Below are positions 8,813 to 18,285 of a DNA stretch of 64,000 nucleotides, piece after piece; the stretch's first letter is position 1; every line of letters starts with the position of its first letter. A program made the translations under genes and the position numbers. The notes under the pieces are model-generated. The model was given only the letters and a program-made list of their open reading frames with translations, did not search any database and was not told where the DNA came from. The stretch is taken from contig NZ_VTHJ01000016.1 in the NCBI RefSeq assembly GCF_008386495.1, forward strand, positions 84,307-148,306. The letters are read 5' to 3'. The DNA comes from Streptomyces tailanensis. Lineage in GTDB: Bacteria; Actinomycetota; Actinomycetes; Streptomycetales; Streptomycetaceae.

Positions 8813-10192
8813 ATGCGATTCCGTACCGCCACGGTCGCGGCGACGCTCGTCGCGGCGACCGTGACACCCCTCTCCCTCTCCATCGCCCCCGCCTCCGCCG
8901 CCCCCGCCAAGTACGCCGACGACTTCAACGGCGACGGCCACCGCGACTACGCGGCCTTCGCGTACGGCCGTGACCTCGACGAGAGCAAGGGCGGCGGCGT
9001 CCTCGTCACCTTCGGCACGGCGAACGGCCCCGGCACGAAGGTCCAGTTCATCTCGCAGGCCAGCGCCGGCGTCCCCGGTGCCGACGAGACCGACGACTTC
9101 TTCGGCGAGGTCCGCACGGCGGCCGACTTCAACAAGGACGGCTACGGCGACCTGGCCGTCTCCGCGAACGGCGAGGACGTCGGCAAGAAGAAGAACAACG
9201 GCACCGTCACGATCCTCTGGGGCTCGTCCAAGGGCCTGTCCGGCGGCACCACCCTCCCCGCCAGGGGCGGCTCGGGCTTGGCCCGCGACTTCGCCACCGG
9301 CGACTTCAACGGCGACGCCAAGCCGGACCTGGCCCTGGTCCGCGGCAGCAAGACGTACGTCTACCGGGGCGCGATCACGAAATCGGGCGTGAAGGGCTCC
9401 GTGACCGTCCTGGACAAGGACAGCTCGTCCTTCTACTCCACGGCCGTGATCTCCGGCAAGGTGAACAAGGACGGCAAGACCGACCTGGTCATCATCGGCG
9501 ACGTCGTCTACCCGGAGTACATCGCCTCGGACGCCTGGTTCATCTCCGGCGGCAAGGCCAAGCTCTACCCCGGCAAGACCCTGCGCATCGAGTCCGTCAA
9601 GGGCAACGGCGGCGAGGCCGAGCGCGGCGGAGACGGCCTGATCGCCGACTTCAACAAGGACGGCTACGGCGACATCGCCATAGGTACACCCTTGTACGAC
9701 CGCTACAAGGGCCGAGTGACGCTCTGGTACGGCGCGTCCTCGGGCCCGTCCAAGTCCGCCCGCTTCACCCAGGCGACGAAGGGCATCAAGGACACCCCCG
9801 AGCCCGACGACTCCTTCGGCGCGTCCCTCTCCGCCGGCGACGTCAACGGCGACGGCTACCGCGACCTGGCGATCGGCGCCTACGGCGAGAAGCTGGGCAC
9901 CCACGGCTACGCGGGAGCCGTCCACGTCCTCAAGGGCACCAAGTCCGGCCTCACGGCCACAGGTTCCCAGTGGTTCGCCCGCGACACGACCGGCGTCCCG
10001 GGCGCCCTGACATCCGACGACGCCTTCGGCGGCACGGTACGCCTCCGCGACACCAACAGGGACGGCAAGGCCGACCTGTACGTCACCGCGAACTACGGCT
10101 CGGTCCTGCTGCGGGGTTCGTCGAAGGGCGTGACGACGACGGGCGCGCAGTCGGTGAAGGGCGACATCATCGCGGGCATGCTTCAGCCGTAA
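8813..10192 (+). CDS. Secreted FG-GAP/VCBS repeat protein 3
   Basis: 459 residues from ATG at 8813. A Sec signal peptide (residues 1-29, ending ASAAP) precedes seven degenerate Ca-binding loops, from DFNGDGHRD to DTNRDGKAD; the third and fourth are weakened (DFNGDAKPD, KVNKDGKTD). It has diverged more than genes 1 and 2 and lacks their upstream element. Its last ten bases overlap the end of the convergent DUF397 gene. Probably an extracellular propeller; no enzyme domain. Confidence 0.9.
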   Translation: MRFRTATVAATLVAATVTPLSLSIAPASAAPAKYADDFNGDGHRDYAAFAYGRDLDESKGGGVLVTFGTANGPGTKVQFISQASAGVPGADETDDFFGEVRTAADFNKDGYGDLAVSANGEDVGKKKNNGTVTILWGSSKGLSGGTTLPARGGSGLARDFATGDFNGDAKPDLALVRGSKTYVYRGAITKSGVKGSVTVLDKDSSSFYSTAVISGKVNKDGKTDLVIIGDVVYPEYIASDAWFISGGKAKLYPGKTLRIESVKGNGGEAERGGDGLIADFNKDGYGDIAIGTPLYDRYKGRVTLWYGASSGPSKSARFTQATKGIKDTPEPDDSFGASLSAGDVNGDGYRDLAIGAYGEKLGTHGYAGAVHVLKGTKSGLTATGSQWFARDTTGVPGALTSDDAFGGTVRLRDTNRDGKADLYVTANYGSVLLRGSSKGVTTTGAQSVKGDIIAGMLQP

Positions 10193-10368
10193 CGCCGCAG
10201 GGAGCGTATGAGGGCGGCGAGCCCGGTGACGGTTGTGGCTATGACCTTGCCGGGCTCTTCGCTTTCGCGGAGGAGGGGGGTTTCTGGGGTGGTGGCAATC
10301 TCAAGGCAGTTGGGGGCGTCGTCCCCTTCGGAGAAGGAGGACTTCTGCCACACGAAAACCTCTGCCAT
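10183..10368 (-). CDS. DUF397 protein
   Basis: 61 residues from ATG at 10368, GAAAGG upstream. The pattern WQKSSFSEGDDAPNCLEIA is the DUF397 signature (usually W-x-K-S-S-F/Y-S...CVE). DUF397 proteins are small partners of XRE-DUF5753 regulators in Streptomyces loci such as whiJ and abaA, where they modulate developmental gene expression. It follows the XRE gene by 10 bp and is presumably co-transcribed. It overlaps FG-GAP gene 3 tail-to-tail. Confidence 0.9.
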   Translation of the reverse strand: MAEVFVWQKSSFSEGDDAPNCLEIATTPETPLLRESEEPGKVIATTVTGLAALIRSLRRYG

Positions 10369-10378
10369 GTCGCGCCTT

Positions 10379-11224
10379 TCAGGTGTGTCGAGCCAGCTCA
10401 TGAACGAAGTCCCTTGACTCTACGACTCCAAGTGCGGCCTTCTGGACCTCGGCGATCCATCTCCGGTACGTAGCGAGCTGGGCCTCCGCATCCAGGAAGG
10501 CACCCCCATGCGGAGCGTCCCGCAAGACAGTGTCCAGCTGCGGAACGGGGCCGACCAGCAAGAGAATCGGACTACTGTTCCGGAATCCGTCCCTGTCGAA
10601 CGGCACGACGCGCACGCTGACTTGAGGCCGCTCGGACTGCTCCAGAATGTGCTCCAACTGCCGCCGGGCAACCTCGCGATCGGCCTTCCTGATCCGCAGC
10701 GCAGCCTCATGGATGACGACCTCGTAGAGGAAATCATCCCTGTCCAGGACCTTCTGCCGCCGCAGCCGAAACGCCACGCGGAGCTCCCGCTGCTCCTGGG
10801 TCAGCCCCAAAGGGGAATCCTCGTAGAGCGCCCGCACATGCTCCTCGGACTGCAACAGCCCTGGAATGTTGACGATCTCGACCGACTTCACGTATCGCGT
10901 GTGGTGCTCCAGTTCAGCGAGGTCGAGAAACCCGCGCGGGAGCGACCCTCGGGACTCCTCCCACCACCCCTTCCCGCGCTCGGTCGCCATGGCAACCAGT
11001 GCCTCGACCAGAGCAGCGTCGTCGCACGAGTACTGACTGGCGAGGTACCGAACGCGATTCGCACTCACCCCGACCCGCCCCATCTCCGTGGCGGAGAGCT
11101 TGCTCTCGGCGATCCCCAGCGCCCGCGCTGCTTCCCGACCACTGAGCCCAGCCCGTTCCCGGAGTTTGCGCAGCTCAGCGCCAAGCCGCTCCTGGCGCGC
11201 TGTGATGATGCTCCGTGCTGGCAT
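10379..11224 (-). CDS. XRE-family regulator with DUF5753 domain
   Basis: 281 residues. ATG at 11224 is chosen because AGGAGGT precedes it; an upstream ATG at 11257 lacks a site. Residues 8-65 form a helix-turn-helix (LRKLRERAGLSGREAARALGI, ESKLSATEMGR), followed by a DUF5753 sensor-like domain with the conserved IPGLLQSEEHVRAL and VRVVPF segments. Forms a WhiJ-type set with the DUF397 gene downstream and the divergent HATPase gene at 11446. Expected role: DNA-binding regulator controlled by protein partners. Confidence 0.9.
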   Translation of the reverse strand: MPARSIITARQERLGAELRKLRERAGLSGREAARALGIAESKLSATEMGRVGVSANRVRYLASQYSCDDAALVEALVAMATERGKGWWEESRGSLPRGFLDLAELEHHTRYVKSVEIVNIPGLLQSEEHVRALYEDSPLGLTQEQRELRVAFRLRRQKVLDRDDFLYEVVIHEAALRIRKADREVARRQLEHILEQSERPQVSVRVVPFDRDGFRNSSPILLLVGPVPQLDTVLRDAPHGGAFLDAEAQLATYRRWIAEVQKAALGVVESRDFVHELARHT

Positions 11225-11445
11225 GTACCCGTTACCTCCTGGGAGTTGATGCCCCATTATCCCGGTTCAGCTTGACGGGGTTCAAATGATTCCCATACCG
11301 TCAGTGACGCGACGCACACGCTGCGGAAACACCGGAACGTCCCGGAAGCGCACCGCACCGCCCTGCCATGGCGGGCGCGGCAGAGCCACCGCCCGAGACC
11401 ACAGCGCTCCCCACTCCTCCGTACGACCCCACCGGGAGACCACCC

Positions 11446-11847
11446 ATGTCGAAAACCCACTGGGAGTACACGCTCTACGTCCCCCACGACCCCCGAGCCG
11501 TAGGCATCTGCCGCCGCACCCTCCGTGACATCCTCACCACCCACCGCCTCACCGACCTCCTCGAACCGGCGGAGCTCCTGGCCTCCGAACTGGTCACGAA
11601 CACCCTCCGCCACACCGACGGCCCGGCGGCCATGAAGATCAGACAGTCCGGCCCCGCCTTCCGCCTGGGCGCATGGGACACGGACCCCACACCGCCCACG
11701 ATCACCACCGCCACCCCCAACAACACCTCCACCTCCGGCCGAGGCCTGCACCTGGTGAACGCGTACGCGGACGACTGGGGCTGGTTCGCGGTGAACGGCA
11801 CGAACGGGAAGTACGTCTGGTGCGAACTCGGCACCAAGCCGGACTAG
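11446..11847 (+). CDS. HATPase_c anti-sigma-factor-like ATP-binding protein
   Basis: 133 residues from ATG at 11446 (GGGAG upstream). It has the compact RsbW/SpoIIAB-type fold: an N-box region ELVTNTLRHT, a degenerate DxD region (GAWDTDPTPP) and the G2 loop STSGRGLHLVNAYADDWG. Such stand-alone kinases bind sigma factors or regulators and commonly accompany XRE/DUF397 pairs in Streptomyces. Transcribed divergently from the XRE gene across a 221-bp region that should contain both promoters. Confidence 0.85.
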   Translation: MSKTHWEYTLYVPHDPRAVGICRRTLRDILTTHRLTDLLEPAELLASELVTNTLRHTDGPAAMKIRQSGPAFRLGAWDTDPTPPTITTATPNNTSTSGRGLHLVNAYADDWGWFAVNGTNGKYVWCELGTKPD

Positions 11848-11906
11848 CGCTTGCAGGCGCACACTGGAAAGAGAAGGCCATACGTCGTGACCTGTGGAGG
11901 TGGGCC

Positions 11907-12338
11907 ATGAGCACCCTCGAAAAACATGTCGACGTCGGAGTCCCGATCGACAAGGCCTGGGACAGCCTGCACCACGTGGAGAACTACTCACGCTTCGTGG
12001 ACGGAGTACGCGACGCCCGTACGGACGCGAAGGGCCGGGCGCATCTGTCCATCGAGGCCGGCGACCACACCCGCGAGGTCGACGCCGAGTACGTCGACGG
12101 CCCGGACAACCGCGTCCTGGAGTGGCACACCAGAGGCACCCCCGAGCTGACGGGTTCCTTCTCCCTGCTGCCGCTCGACAAGACCCACACCCGCGTCCAG
12201 GCCCGCCTGGAATACGACCCGGACGTCGTCAGGGACACCTTCGGCGGCCCGAGAGGCTTCGCCCAGGCGAACGCGGTCGAACGCGTGGTCCGCAACGATC
12301 TGGAGCACTTCAAGAAGTACGTCGAACAAGGACGGTGA
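11907..12338 (+). CDS. SRPBCC-family polyketide cyclase/dehydrase-like protein
   Basis: 143 residues from ATG at 11907 with GGAGG upstream. The start STLEKHVDVGVPIDKAWDSLHHVENYSRFV is the typical first strand and helix of the START/Bet v1 (SRPBCC) fold, and the C-terminus is the expected long helix. The family binds hydrophobic ligands; many Streptomyces members like this have no known reaction. No signal peptide. It stands alone between the regulator set and a pseudogene cluster. Confidence 0.82.
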   Translation: MSTLEKHVDVGVPIDKAWDSLHHVENYSRFVDGVRDARTDAKGRAHLSIEAGDHTREVDAEYVDGPDNRVLEWHTRGTPELTGSFSLLPLDKTHTRVQARLEYDPDVVRDTFGGPRGFAQANAVERVVRNDLEHFKKYVEQGR

Positions 12339-12390
12339 GTAACAGCCCTCACTGGCCCTGAATACTCCCGGGGTGAACAGGGGGGCGGGG

Positions 12391-12905
12391 ATGACGGGGG
12401 CACGACGCGGATTCCGGGTCATGGGCAGCGCGGGACTGCTGGCCGCGGGCGGCGTGGCGACCAACCAGGTCCTGAACGAGGGCAAACTCAGCTGGACCTG
12501 GCGGTACGCCTCGCTCTGCGTAGCGGACGGGTGTACCTACGCCAACTCCGCGCGAGCGTCCGGGACATGGAGACGGTCGGCATCGCCACCCAGAGCGAGT
12601 TCGTGTTCCGGATGCGCCAGGTGTACATGGACGTCAGCGTCGTACCGCAGCCACCGCACACCGTGTCCAGGGAGCCGCACCTGGGCGCGGTGACCGGCGG
12701 GGAACGCAGAAGCCTGGCACCGGTACTGCGGGACGCCGAACAGGAGGAGAGGTCCAACGTCCTGACCGTGATCGGCGGCCCGGGCTCGGGCAAGACGACA
12801 CTGGCGCGGAACACCGCGCGAACTGTGCGGGCACGTCGTGGAGGGGCTGCTCGGCGAGCGCTGGACCAGCGCCGCGCGACGGCGGCCCACTGGGCAGGGC
12901 GGTGA
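12391..12905 (+). pseudogene. NACHT-type NTPase remnant
   Basis: From ATG at 12391 the first frame reads a membrane-protein-like start (GFRVMGSAGLLAAGGVATNQ), then the meaningful frame shifts near 12510-12530 to YLRQLRASVRDMETVGIATQ and continues through a Walker A motif, GGPGSGKTT (about 12777-12803). Just after it the frame breaks again, and the next frame has a short segment HVVEGLLGERWTS that belongs further along such proteins, so an internal deletion is likely. The remainder of the NTPase is missing. Family assignment rests on the P-loop and on recall of similar Streptomyces NACHT proteins. Confidence 0.7.
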
Positions 12906-12914
12906 TCGGCGAGA

Positions 12915-13110
12915 TCAACTGACGGCCCTCGCCGGGCCTTCCGCGGCCGTGGCCAGGGACAGCATCCGCTCCCGGTAGTCGCTCGGCGTGATGCCGTGGT
13001 GGGCACGGAAGGCGCGGGTGAAGTCGGCGGGGCGTGGGTAGCCCCAGCGGGCCGCGATGGCCGGGATGGGGACGTGGCGTTTCGACGGGTCGGCCAGGTC
13101 ACGGCCGCAG
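12915..13110 (-). pseudogene. AraC-family regulator, C-terminal fragment
   Basis: About 65 codons on the minus strand, ending at TGA 12917-12915, encode the second helix-turn-helix of an AraC/XylS protein: CGRDLADPSKRH, IPAIAARWGYPRPADFTRAFRA and HHGITPSDYRERM. There is no start and no N-terminal domain; at 13110 the sequence changes abruptly into the luciferase-like gene on the other strand. A deletion or recombination scar. Confidence 0.8.
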
Positions 13111-13879
13111 CCGGCGGTTCGGCCTGCTGGCGCAGTACCGCATCGACTGGGCCCGCACCCGCCCCCTCTCCCGCGTCAAGGAGGCCCTGTACGTCGTACG
13201 CACCCTCCTCGACGAGGGCAGCATCTCGTACGACGGCGAATTCTTCTCCTACGACGGACTGTTCACCTTCGCCCGACCGGTCCAGAACCGGCTGCCGCTC
13301 AAGCTCGGAGCGATGCGCGGCCCCAAGTCCTTCGAGGCGGCTGGGGAGTTGTCCGACGGCTGCCATCACGCACTGAGCTACACGCGGGAGGCGTACGACT
13401 ACGCCGTACGGCACATCCGCGCCGGAGCGGAACGCGCCGGCCGGGACTGGCGGTCCCTGGACATCGGCGCCTGGGTCGTCTTCGCGACCGGCCCGGACTC
13501 CGCGGCCGCCAAGGACGCGGCCCGCAGCATGGTCGGCATCTATGCCTCCTCCATGCCCGAGGAACAGCTGCGCCGCAACGGCGTGGACCCCGGCGAACTC
13601 AAACCGGTCATCGACGCCATCGCGGCCGGCGACCTGGCCCGCGGTATCGAACTGACCACCCCGGACATCGCCGAACGCCTCTCCGTCGCCGGTACCCCGG
13701 AGGAGTGCGCGGAGAAGATCCGCCGCGAGATCGCCCCCAGCGGCGTCAACCACATGATCTGCGCCCTCACCGACCGCGCTCTCGTCAAGGCCTTCACCGG
13801 CCGCGACCTCCCGGAGGCGGCCGACGTGAACACCCAACTCCGCCTGATCCACGACCGGATCATGCCCGCGTTCGCCTGA
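13111..13879 (+). pseudogene. Luciferase-like (LLM) flavin-dependent oxidoreductase, 5'-truncated
   Basis: The frame from 13111 to 13879 encodes the C-terminal two thirds of an F420- or FMN-dependent LLM oxidoreductase (R-x-K-E-A-L-Y-V-V-R-T-L-L, GPKSFEAAGELSDG, AGTPEECAEKI). The first roughly 100 residues, including the start of the TIM barrel, are missing. Upstream bases in the same frame (from 13034) are antisense to the AraC fragment and are not LLM-like. The truncated barrel is unlikely to be functional. Confidence 0.82.
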
Positions 13880-13959
13880 CGGAGGCCAGTGGAAGATAAT
13901 GGCTCATATCAGTCCAATAGGTTCCATACGCCCACACATGGGAAAGCTGGCGATCCCCC

Positions 13960-14355
13960 ATGGCTGAACACCCCCACGCCGCCCTCGTCCGCAAGGGCTA
14001 CGACGCCTTCTCGCGCGGCGACATGGACACTCTGCGCACCCTCATGGCCGGCGACTGCACACACCACGTCCCCGGCGACCACATGCTGTCCGGCGACTAC
14101 AAGGGCCAGGACAACTGCATCAACCTCTACCAGCGCCTCTTCGAGGAGACGGGCGGCACCTTCAGCGTCGACCTGGAACGCGTTCTCGTGGACGGCCGCG
14201 GCCACGCCGTCACCGTGCACCGCTACACCGCCGAGCGCGGCGGCAAGCGCCTCGAACAGAACGGCGCCCTCGTCGTCCGCATCGTCGGCGACAAGATGAC
14301 GGACATCGACGAGTGCCAGGAGGACCTGGACAAGGAGAAGCAATTCTGGTCCTGA
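13960..14355 (+). CDS. NTF2-like/SnoaL-fold protein
   Basis: 131 residues from ATG at 13960. The opening HAALVRKGYDAFSRGDMDTLRTLMAGD is the classic first helix pair of SnoaL-like NTF2 domains, followed by the cone-shaped beta-sheet (HRYTAERGGKRLEQNGALVVRIVGDKMTDIDE). Members are small cyclases, isomerases or ligand binders; no catalytic residues can be assigned here. Stand-alone gene, no obvious partner. Confidence 0.85.
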   Translation: MAEHPHAALVRKGYDAFSRGDMDTLRTLMAGDCTHHVPGDHMLSGDYKGQDNCINLYQRLFEETGGTFSVDLERVLVDGRGHAVTVHRYTAERGGKRLEQNGALVVRIVGDKMTDIDECQEDLDKEKQFWS

Positions 14356-14454
14356 CGGCCCGCACAACCTCGCACGATCTCCAGGTGTCACACAGGTGAA
14401 CGAACCACAACCCCCTGTTCAGAACCCGTGTTCGGCCACCGACTTGGAGCCCCC

Positions 14455-15942
14455 GTGCGCAGACGGACGTACGCCCTGGCCATCGCCACCGCCACGGCGG
14501 CCCTGCCCCTCACCCTCACACCCACCGCAGGCGCCGCACCGCAACCCACCCCCACCACCCCCGTCACCAGCGACTTCAACGCCGACGGCTACCCGGACCT
14601 GGCCGTCGGCGTCCCCGACGCCGCCGTGAACGGCAAGGCGAAGGCCGGCTACGTGCACGTCCTCTGGGGCGGAGCCAAGGGCCTGGGCAACCACGGCGGC
14701 ATCCGCGTCAGCCAGGCCACCGCAGTGGTACCGGGCACCCCGGAGCAGGGGGACCGTTTCGGCGCGGCCGTGGCCCTGACGGACACGAGCGGCGACGGCG
14801 TCGCGGAGCTGCTGGTCGGCGCCCCCGGCGAGGACGTCACCGGCCGCGGCAAGGACGCGGGCGTGGTCGTCGCGATCGGCGGCGCGAAGAGCGCCACCCA
14901 GGGCCGCCCGGGCCCGGGCTCGAACGTCCTCACGGGCCCGTCCCCCTCCTCCGCGTACGGCTGGTCGCTCGCCGCGGCCGACCTGACCGGCGACGGCGGC
15001 CGGGACATCGTGATCGGCGGCCGCGACAAGGTCGTCCTGCGCGCTGTCGTCGACGGCGGCGAGGACGTCGTCGTCACCACGGTCCTCGCCACCCCCATGG
15101 GCGGCCGCGCCCCGCTCCTCGCCACCGGCGACTTCACCGCCGACGGCACGGACGACCTGGCCCTCGCCTTCCACACGATCAACGCCCCGTACACCCAGTC
15201 ACACGTACGCCTGTGGTCCTGGGACCCGGCCGAGCGCCGCATGGCCAACACCTGGAACTCCAGCAACGGCGCCGCCTCCGCCCTCGCCGCCGGCGACTTC
15301 GACGGTGACGGCCTGGACGACCTGGTCCTCGGCGAGTGCCGTGAGATCGCCGACGAGAACATCGACGACCCGTGCGGCCCCGAGTCGTACGCCAAGGGCG
15401 GCGGCATCCACATCAAGTACGGGAACGAGAACGGCTCCTTCGGCCTCCGCGCCCAGACCCTCAACCAGGACACGGTCGGCGTCTACGGCGTCGCCGAGGA
15501 CGGCGACCGCTTCGGCGCCTCCCTCGCCGTACTCGACTTCAACGGCGACGGCCGCGACGACCTGATCGCCGGCGCCCCCGGCGAGGCCATCGGCGCCCGC
15601 GCCCGTGCCGGCGCCGCCACGCTCCTGCTCGGCCACACTTCCGGCATCGTCGATCCGTACGGTGAGGCCACGTCCGTCCAGTACCACCAGAACCGCCCCC
15701 GCGTCCCCGGCGCCGCCGAGCCCTCCGACGCCTTCGGCACGACGGTCGCGACGGGCGACTACGACAAGGACGGCACCCCCGACACGGTGATCGGCGCCCC
15801 CGGCGAGAACACGAACTCGGGCGGAGTCTGGCTCTTCCCGAAGACCTCCACGACAGGCTCGTACGCCCTCACCCCGGCGAAGCTGGGCCTGCCGTCCCCG
15901 ACGACGGCGTTGTCGTACGGCAAAACCCTGAGCAGCCACTGA
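14455..15942 (+). CDS. Secreted FG-GAP/VCBS repeat protein 4
   Basis: 495 residues from GTG at 14455 (TTGGAG upstream; the earlier in-frame ATG at 14428 has no site). Signal peptide to about residue 28 (TLTPTAGA). Seven Ca-binding loops, from DFNADGYPD to DYDKDGTPD. It contains a larger insert with paired cysteines (GECREIADENIDDPCGP) between blades five and six, absent in the other three paralogues, perhaps a disulphide-held loop. Predicted secreted beta-propeller of unknown ligand. Confidence 0.9.
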   Translation: MRRRTYALAIATATAALPLTLTPTAGAAPQPTPTTPVTSDFNADGYPDLAVGVPDAAVNGKAKAGYVHVLWGGAKGLGNHGGIRVSQATAVVPGTPEQGDRFGAAVALTDTSGDGVAELLVGAPGEDVTGRGKDAGVVVAIGGAKSATQGRPGPGSNVLTGPSPSSAYGWSLAAADLTGDGGRDIVIGGRDKVVLRAVVDGGEDVVVTTVLATPMGGRAPLLATGDFTADGTDDLALAFHTINAPYTQSHVRLWSWDPAERRMANTWNSSNGAASALAAGDFDGDGLDDLVLGECREIADENIDDPCGPESYAKGGGIHIKYGNENGSFGLRAQTLNQDTVGVYGVAEDGDRFGASLAVLDFNGDGRDDLIAGAPGEAIGARARAGAATLLLGHTSGIVDPYGEATSVQYHQNRPRVPGAAEPSDAFGTTVATGDYDKDGTPDTVIGAPGENTNSGGVWLFPKTSTTGSYALTPAKLGLPSPTTALSYGKTLSSH

Positions 15943-16107
15943 GAGAGCGCCTCGCGAGGGTTGCCCGACCTGCCCCTGACCAGCCCCTGAATTCCCCTGC
16001 ACGCCCTGCTGACGAACCCTTAGGGGATGTCACAGCTCGGCCGCAAAGCCGGGCCGGTTGCCCCGGGTCCGGCACACCACTCGCCGGGACCAGGTACGTT
16101 CGATGAC

Positions 16108-17049
16108 GTGGCTGGATTCAGGATCGGACGCGGCCGGGACAACGGCGCTCCTCAAGCGCGACCGCAACACCCCCCGTACGGACAGCAGGCCCCGCAGGCC
16201 GGCGGCCCGTCGTACGGCTATCCCCAGACGCCCGCTGGGCCGCCGTACGGCGGCGGCCGGGGCGGCGGCGGCCAGGGCTGGCCCCAGACGAACGGCGGCG
16301 GGCACCCCGGAAACTACGGGCCCCAAGGCAATCATGGGAACCACGGCGAGCCGGAGTACTTCGGCGACGACGGTTCGCACCCCGGCGCCGGCGCGGACCC
16401 TTACGCGGCCAACAACCCCGGCCACACGCAGGCGTTCTCGGTCGGCGAGGACCCGTACCACCAGAGCGAGCCCTACCGCGCGGGCCAGGCCCCGCCGGCC
16501 CCGCTCGGCCCGCGCCTGCCCTGGAAGGCCCTGCTCAAGGGGATCATCACCAGCCCCAACCAGACCTTCCTGGTGATGCGCGACTACGCGGTATGGGCCC
16601 CCGCCCTCATCGTGACGTTCCTGTACGGCCTGCTCGCGGTCTTCGGCTTCGACACGGCCCGCGAGGACGCGATCAACGCGACGCTCTCCAACGCCGTACC
16701 GATCGTCCTGGTCACCGCCGTGACCATGGTGGTGAGCACCTTCATCCTGGGCGTGGTCACCCACACCCTGGCCCGCCAGCTCGGCGGCGCCGGCGCCTGG
16801 CAGCCCACGGTCGGCCTCTCCATGCTGATCATGGCCCTCACGGACGCGCCCCGCCTGGTCGTCGCCATGTTCGCCGGCGGCGACGCCTCCTTCGTCCAGA
16901 TCCTCGGCTGGGCCACCTGGGTCGCCGCGGGCGCCCTCCTGACCCTGATGGTCTCCAAGTCCCACGACCTCCCGTGGCCGAAGGCCCTGGGCGCATCGGC
17001 GATCCAACTGATCGCGATCCTGTCACTGATCAAGCTGGGCACGTTCTAG
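16108..17049 (+). CDS. Yip1-family membrane protein
   Basis: 313 residues from GTG at 16108. Residues 1-130 are a disordered G/P/Q/N/Y-rich tail; the C-terminal half has about five transmembrane helices (WAPALIVTFLYGLLAVFG, VPIVLVTAVTMVVSTFILGVV, LSMLIMALTDAP...). This is the layout of actinobacterial Yip1-domain proteins of unknown function. The start was set after the non-coding-looking stretch 16027-16107. Ends just before a strong bidirectional terminator. Confidence 0.82.
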   Translation: MAGFRIGRGRDNGAPQARPQHPPYGQQAPQAGGPSYGYPQTPAGPPYGGGRGGGGQGWPQTNGGGHPGNYGPQGNHGNHGEPEYFGDDGSHPGAGADPYAANNPGHTQAFSVGEDPYHQSEPYRAGQAPPAPLGPRLPWKALLKGIITSPNQTFLVMRDYAVWAPALIVTFLYGLLAVFGFDTAREDAINATLSNAVPIVLVTAVTMVVSTFILGVVTHTLARQLGGAGAWQPTVGLSMLIMALTDAPRLVVAMFAGGDASFVQILGWATWVAAGALLTLMVSKSHDLPWPKALGASAIQLIAILSLIKLGTF

Positions 17050-17066
17050 CAGGAACGTGTACGAGT

Positions 17067-17102
17067 AAGGGGCTCCCGGCGTACGACGCCGGGAGCCCCT
17101 TC
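17067..17102. terminator. Bidirectional intrinsic terminator
   Basis: Near-perfect hairpin: GGGGCTCCCGGCGT, short loop, ACGCCGGGAGCCCC, flanked by AAG and CTT, placed between the convergent Yip1 and phosphoribosyltransferase genes. Confidence 0.9.
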
Positions 17103-17119
17103 TCACGTGCTCACGCCCC

Positions 17120-17626
17120 TCAGGCGTCGAGAACCTGCCCGTCCCTCCGGACGACCGGCGGCTCGACAGACCACGGGAAATTGATCCACTCATCGGTCCG
17201 CTTCCACACGTACTCGCACTTCACGAGAGAGTGGGACTTCTCATAGATCACCGCGGACCGAACCTCGGCCACGGTCTCGACGCAGAAGTCATGGACGAGC
17301 TTCAGCGTCTTTCCGGTGTCGGCGACATCGTCCGCGATCAGCACCTTCTTGTGGGAGAAGTCGATGGCATTCGGGACGGGAGCGAGCATGACGGGCATTT
17401 CGAGGGTCGTACCCACACCCGTATAAAACTCGACGTTGACCAGATGAAGATTCTTGCAATCAAGGGCGTAAGCGAGCCCACCCGCGACGAACACACCCCC
17501 ACGCGCGATGGAGAGGATGATGTCCGGCTGGTACCCGTCATCGGCGATGATCTGCGCGAGCTCACGCACGGCGGAGCCGAAGGCGTCGTAGGTGAGGTTC
17601 TCGCGCGTCTGGGATGTCTGGGCCAT
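17120..17626 (-). CDS. Phosphoribosyltransferase
   Basis: 168 residues from ATG at 17626; a GTG at 17641 overlaps the dcd stop as GTGA and may be used instead (173 residues). The PRPP-binding loop VLIADDVADTGKT is complete, preceded by the hydrophobic core (DIILSIARGGVFVAGGLAYAL). Resembles hypoxanthine/xanthine-type transferases of the PRTase type I fold, but the base specificity cannot be read. Its position directly behind dcd suggests a nucleotide-metabolism pair. Confidence 0.88.
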   Translation of the reverse strand: MAQTSQTRENLTYDAFGSAVRELAQIIADDGYQPDIILSIARGGVFVAGGLAYALDCKNLHLVNVEFYTGVGTTLEMPVMLAPVPNAIDFSHKKVLIADDVADTGKTLKLVHDFCVETVAEVRSAVIYEKSHSLVKCEYVWKRTDEWINFPWSVEPPVVRRDGQVLDA

Positions 17627-17637
17627 GTGGGACGCGC

Positions 17638-18213
17638 TCACACCCGGGTCCGGTGGAAGTTGTGGAAGGACCGGGAGGCGGTCGGGCCCCGCTGCCCCTG
17701 GTACCGCGACCCGTACCGCTCACTGCCGTACGGGAACTCGGCCGGCGAACTCAGCCGGAACATGCACAGCTGCCCGATCTTCATTCCGGGCCACAGCTTG
17801 ATCGGCAGCGTCGCGAGGTTCGACAGCTCGAGGGTCACATGCCCGGAGAAACCGGGATCGATGAATCCGGCGGTGGAATGGGTAACGAGCCCGAGCCGCC
17901 CCAGCGAGCTCTTCCCCTCAAGCCGGGAAGCGAGATCATCGGGAAGGGAGATGACCTCATACGTACTGGCGAGGACGAACTCCCCGGGATGCAGAATGAA
18001 CGGCTCATCCCCCTCCGGCTCCACGAGCCGCGTGAGATCCGCCTGCTCGATGGACGGATCAATGTGGGGGTACCGGTGATTCTCGAAAACGCGGAAGAAC
18101 CGGTCGAGACGCACATCGATGCTCGACGGCTGCACCATGGATGGATCGTACGGTTCGATCCGCACGCGACCGGCGTCGATCTCGGCCCGGATGTCCTTAT
18201 CTGAGAGAAGCAC
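17638..18213 (-). CDS. dcd: dCTP deaminase
   Basis: 191 residues from ATG at 18213. Conserved across its length with Dcd: [17 protein letters not shown], the [10 protein letters not shown] strand, [10 protein letters not shown] and the catalytic-region sequence [17 protein letters not shown]. Converts dCTP to dUTP in thymidylate supply (or to dUMP in bifunctional relatives). Translationally close to the phosphoribosyltransferase gene downstream. A typical Streptomyces chromosomal gene next to tRNA-Gly. Confidence 0.97.
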   Translation of the reverse strand: MLLSDKDIRAEIDAGRVRIEPYDPSMVQPSSIDVRLDRFFRVFENHRYPHIDPSIEQADLTRLVEPEGDEPFILHPGEFVLASTYEVISLPDDLASRLEGKSSLGRLGLVTHSTAGFIDPGFSGHVTLELSNLATLPIKLWPGMKIGQLCMFRLSSPAEFPYGSERYGSRYQGQRGPTASRSFHNFHRTRV

Positions 18214-18285
18214 GTCCCGAGGATACGCAAGACGCGCGGACCCCCCACAATCGGGCGGACCGCGCGTCCTGCTTCCCTGCTACTG

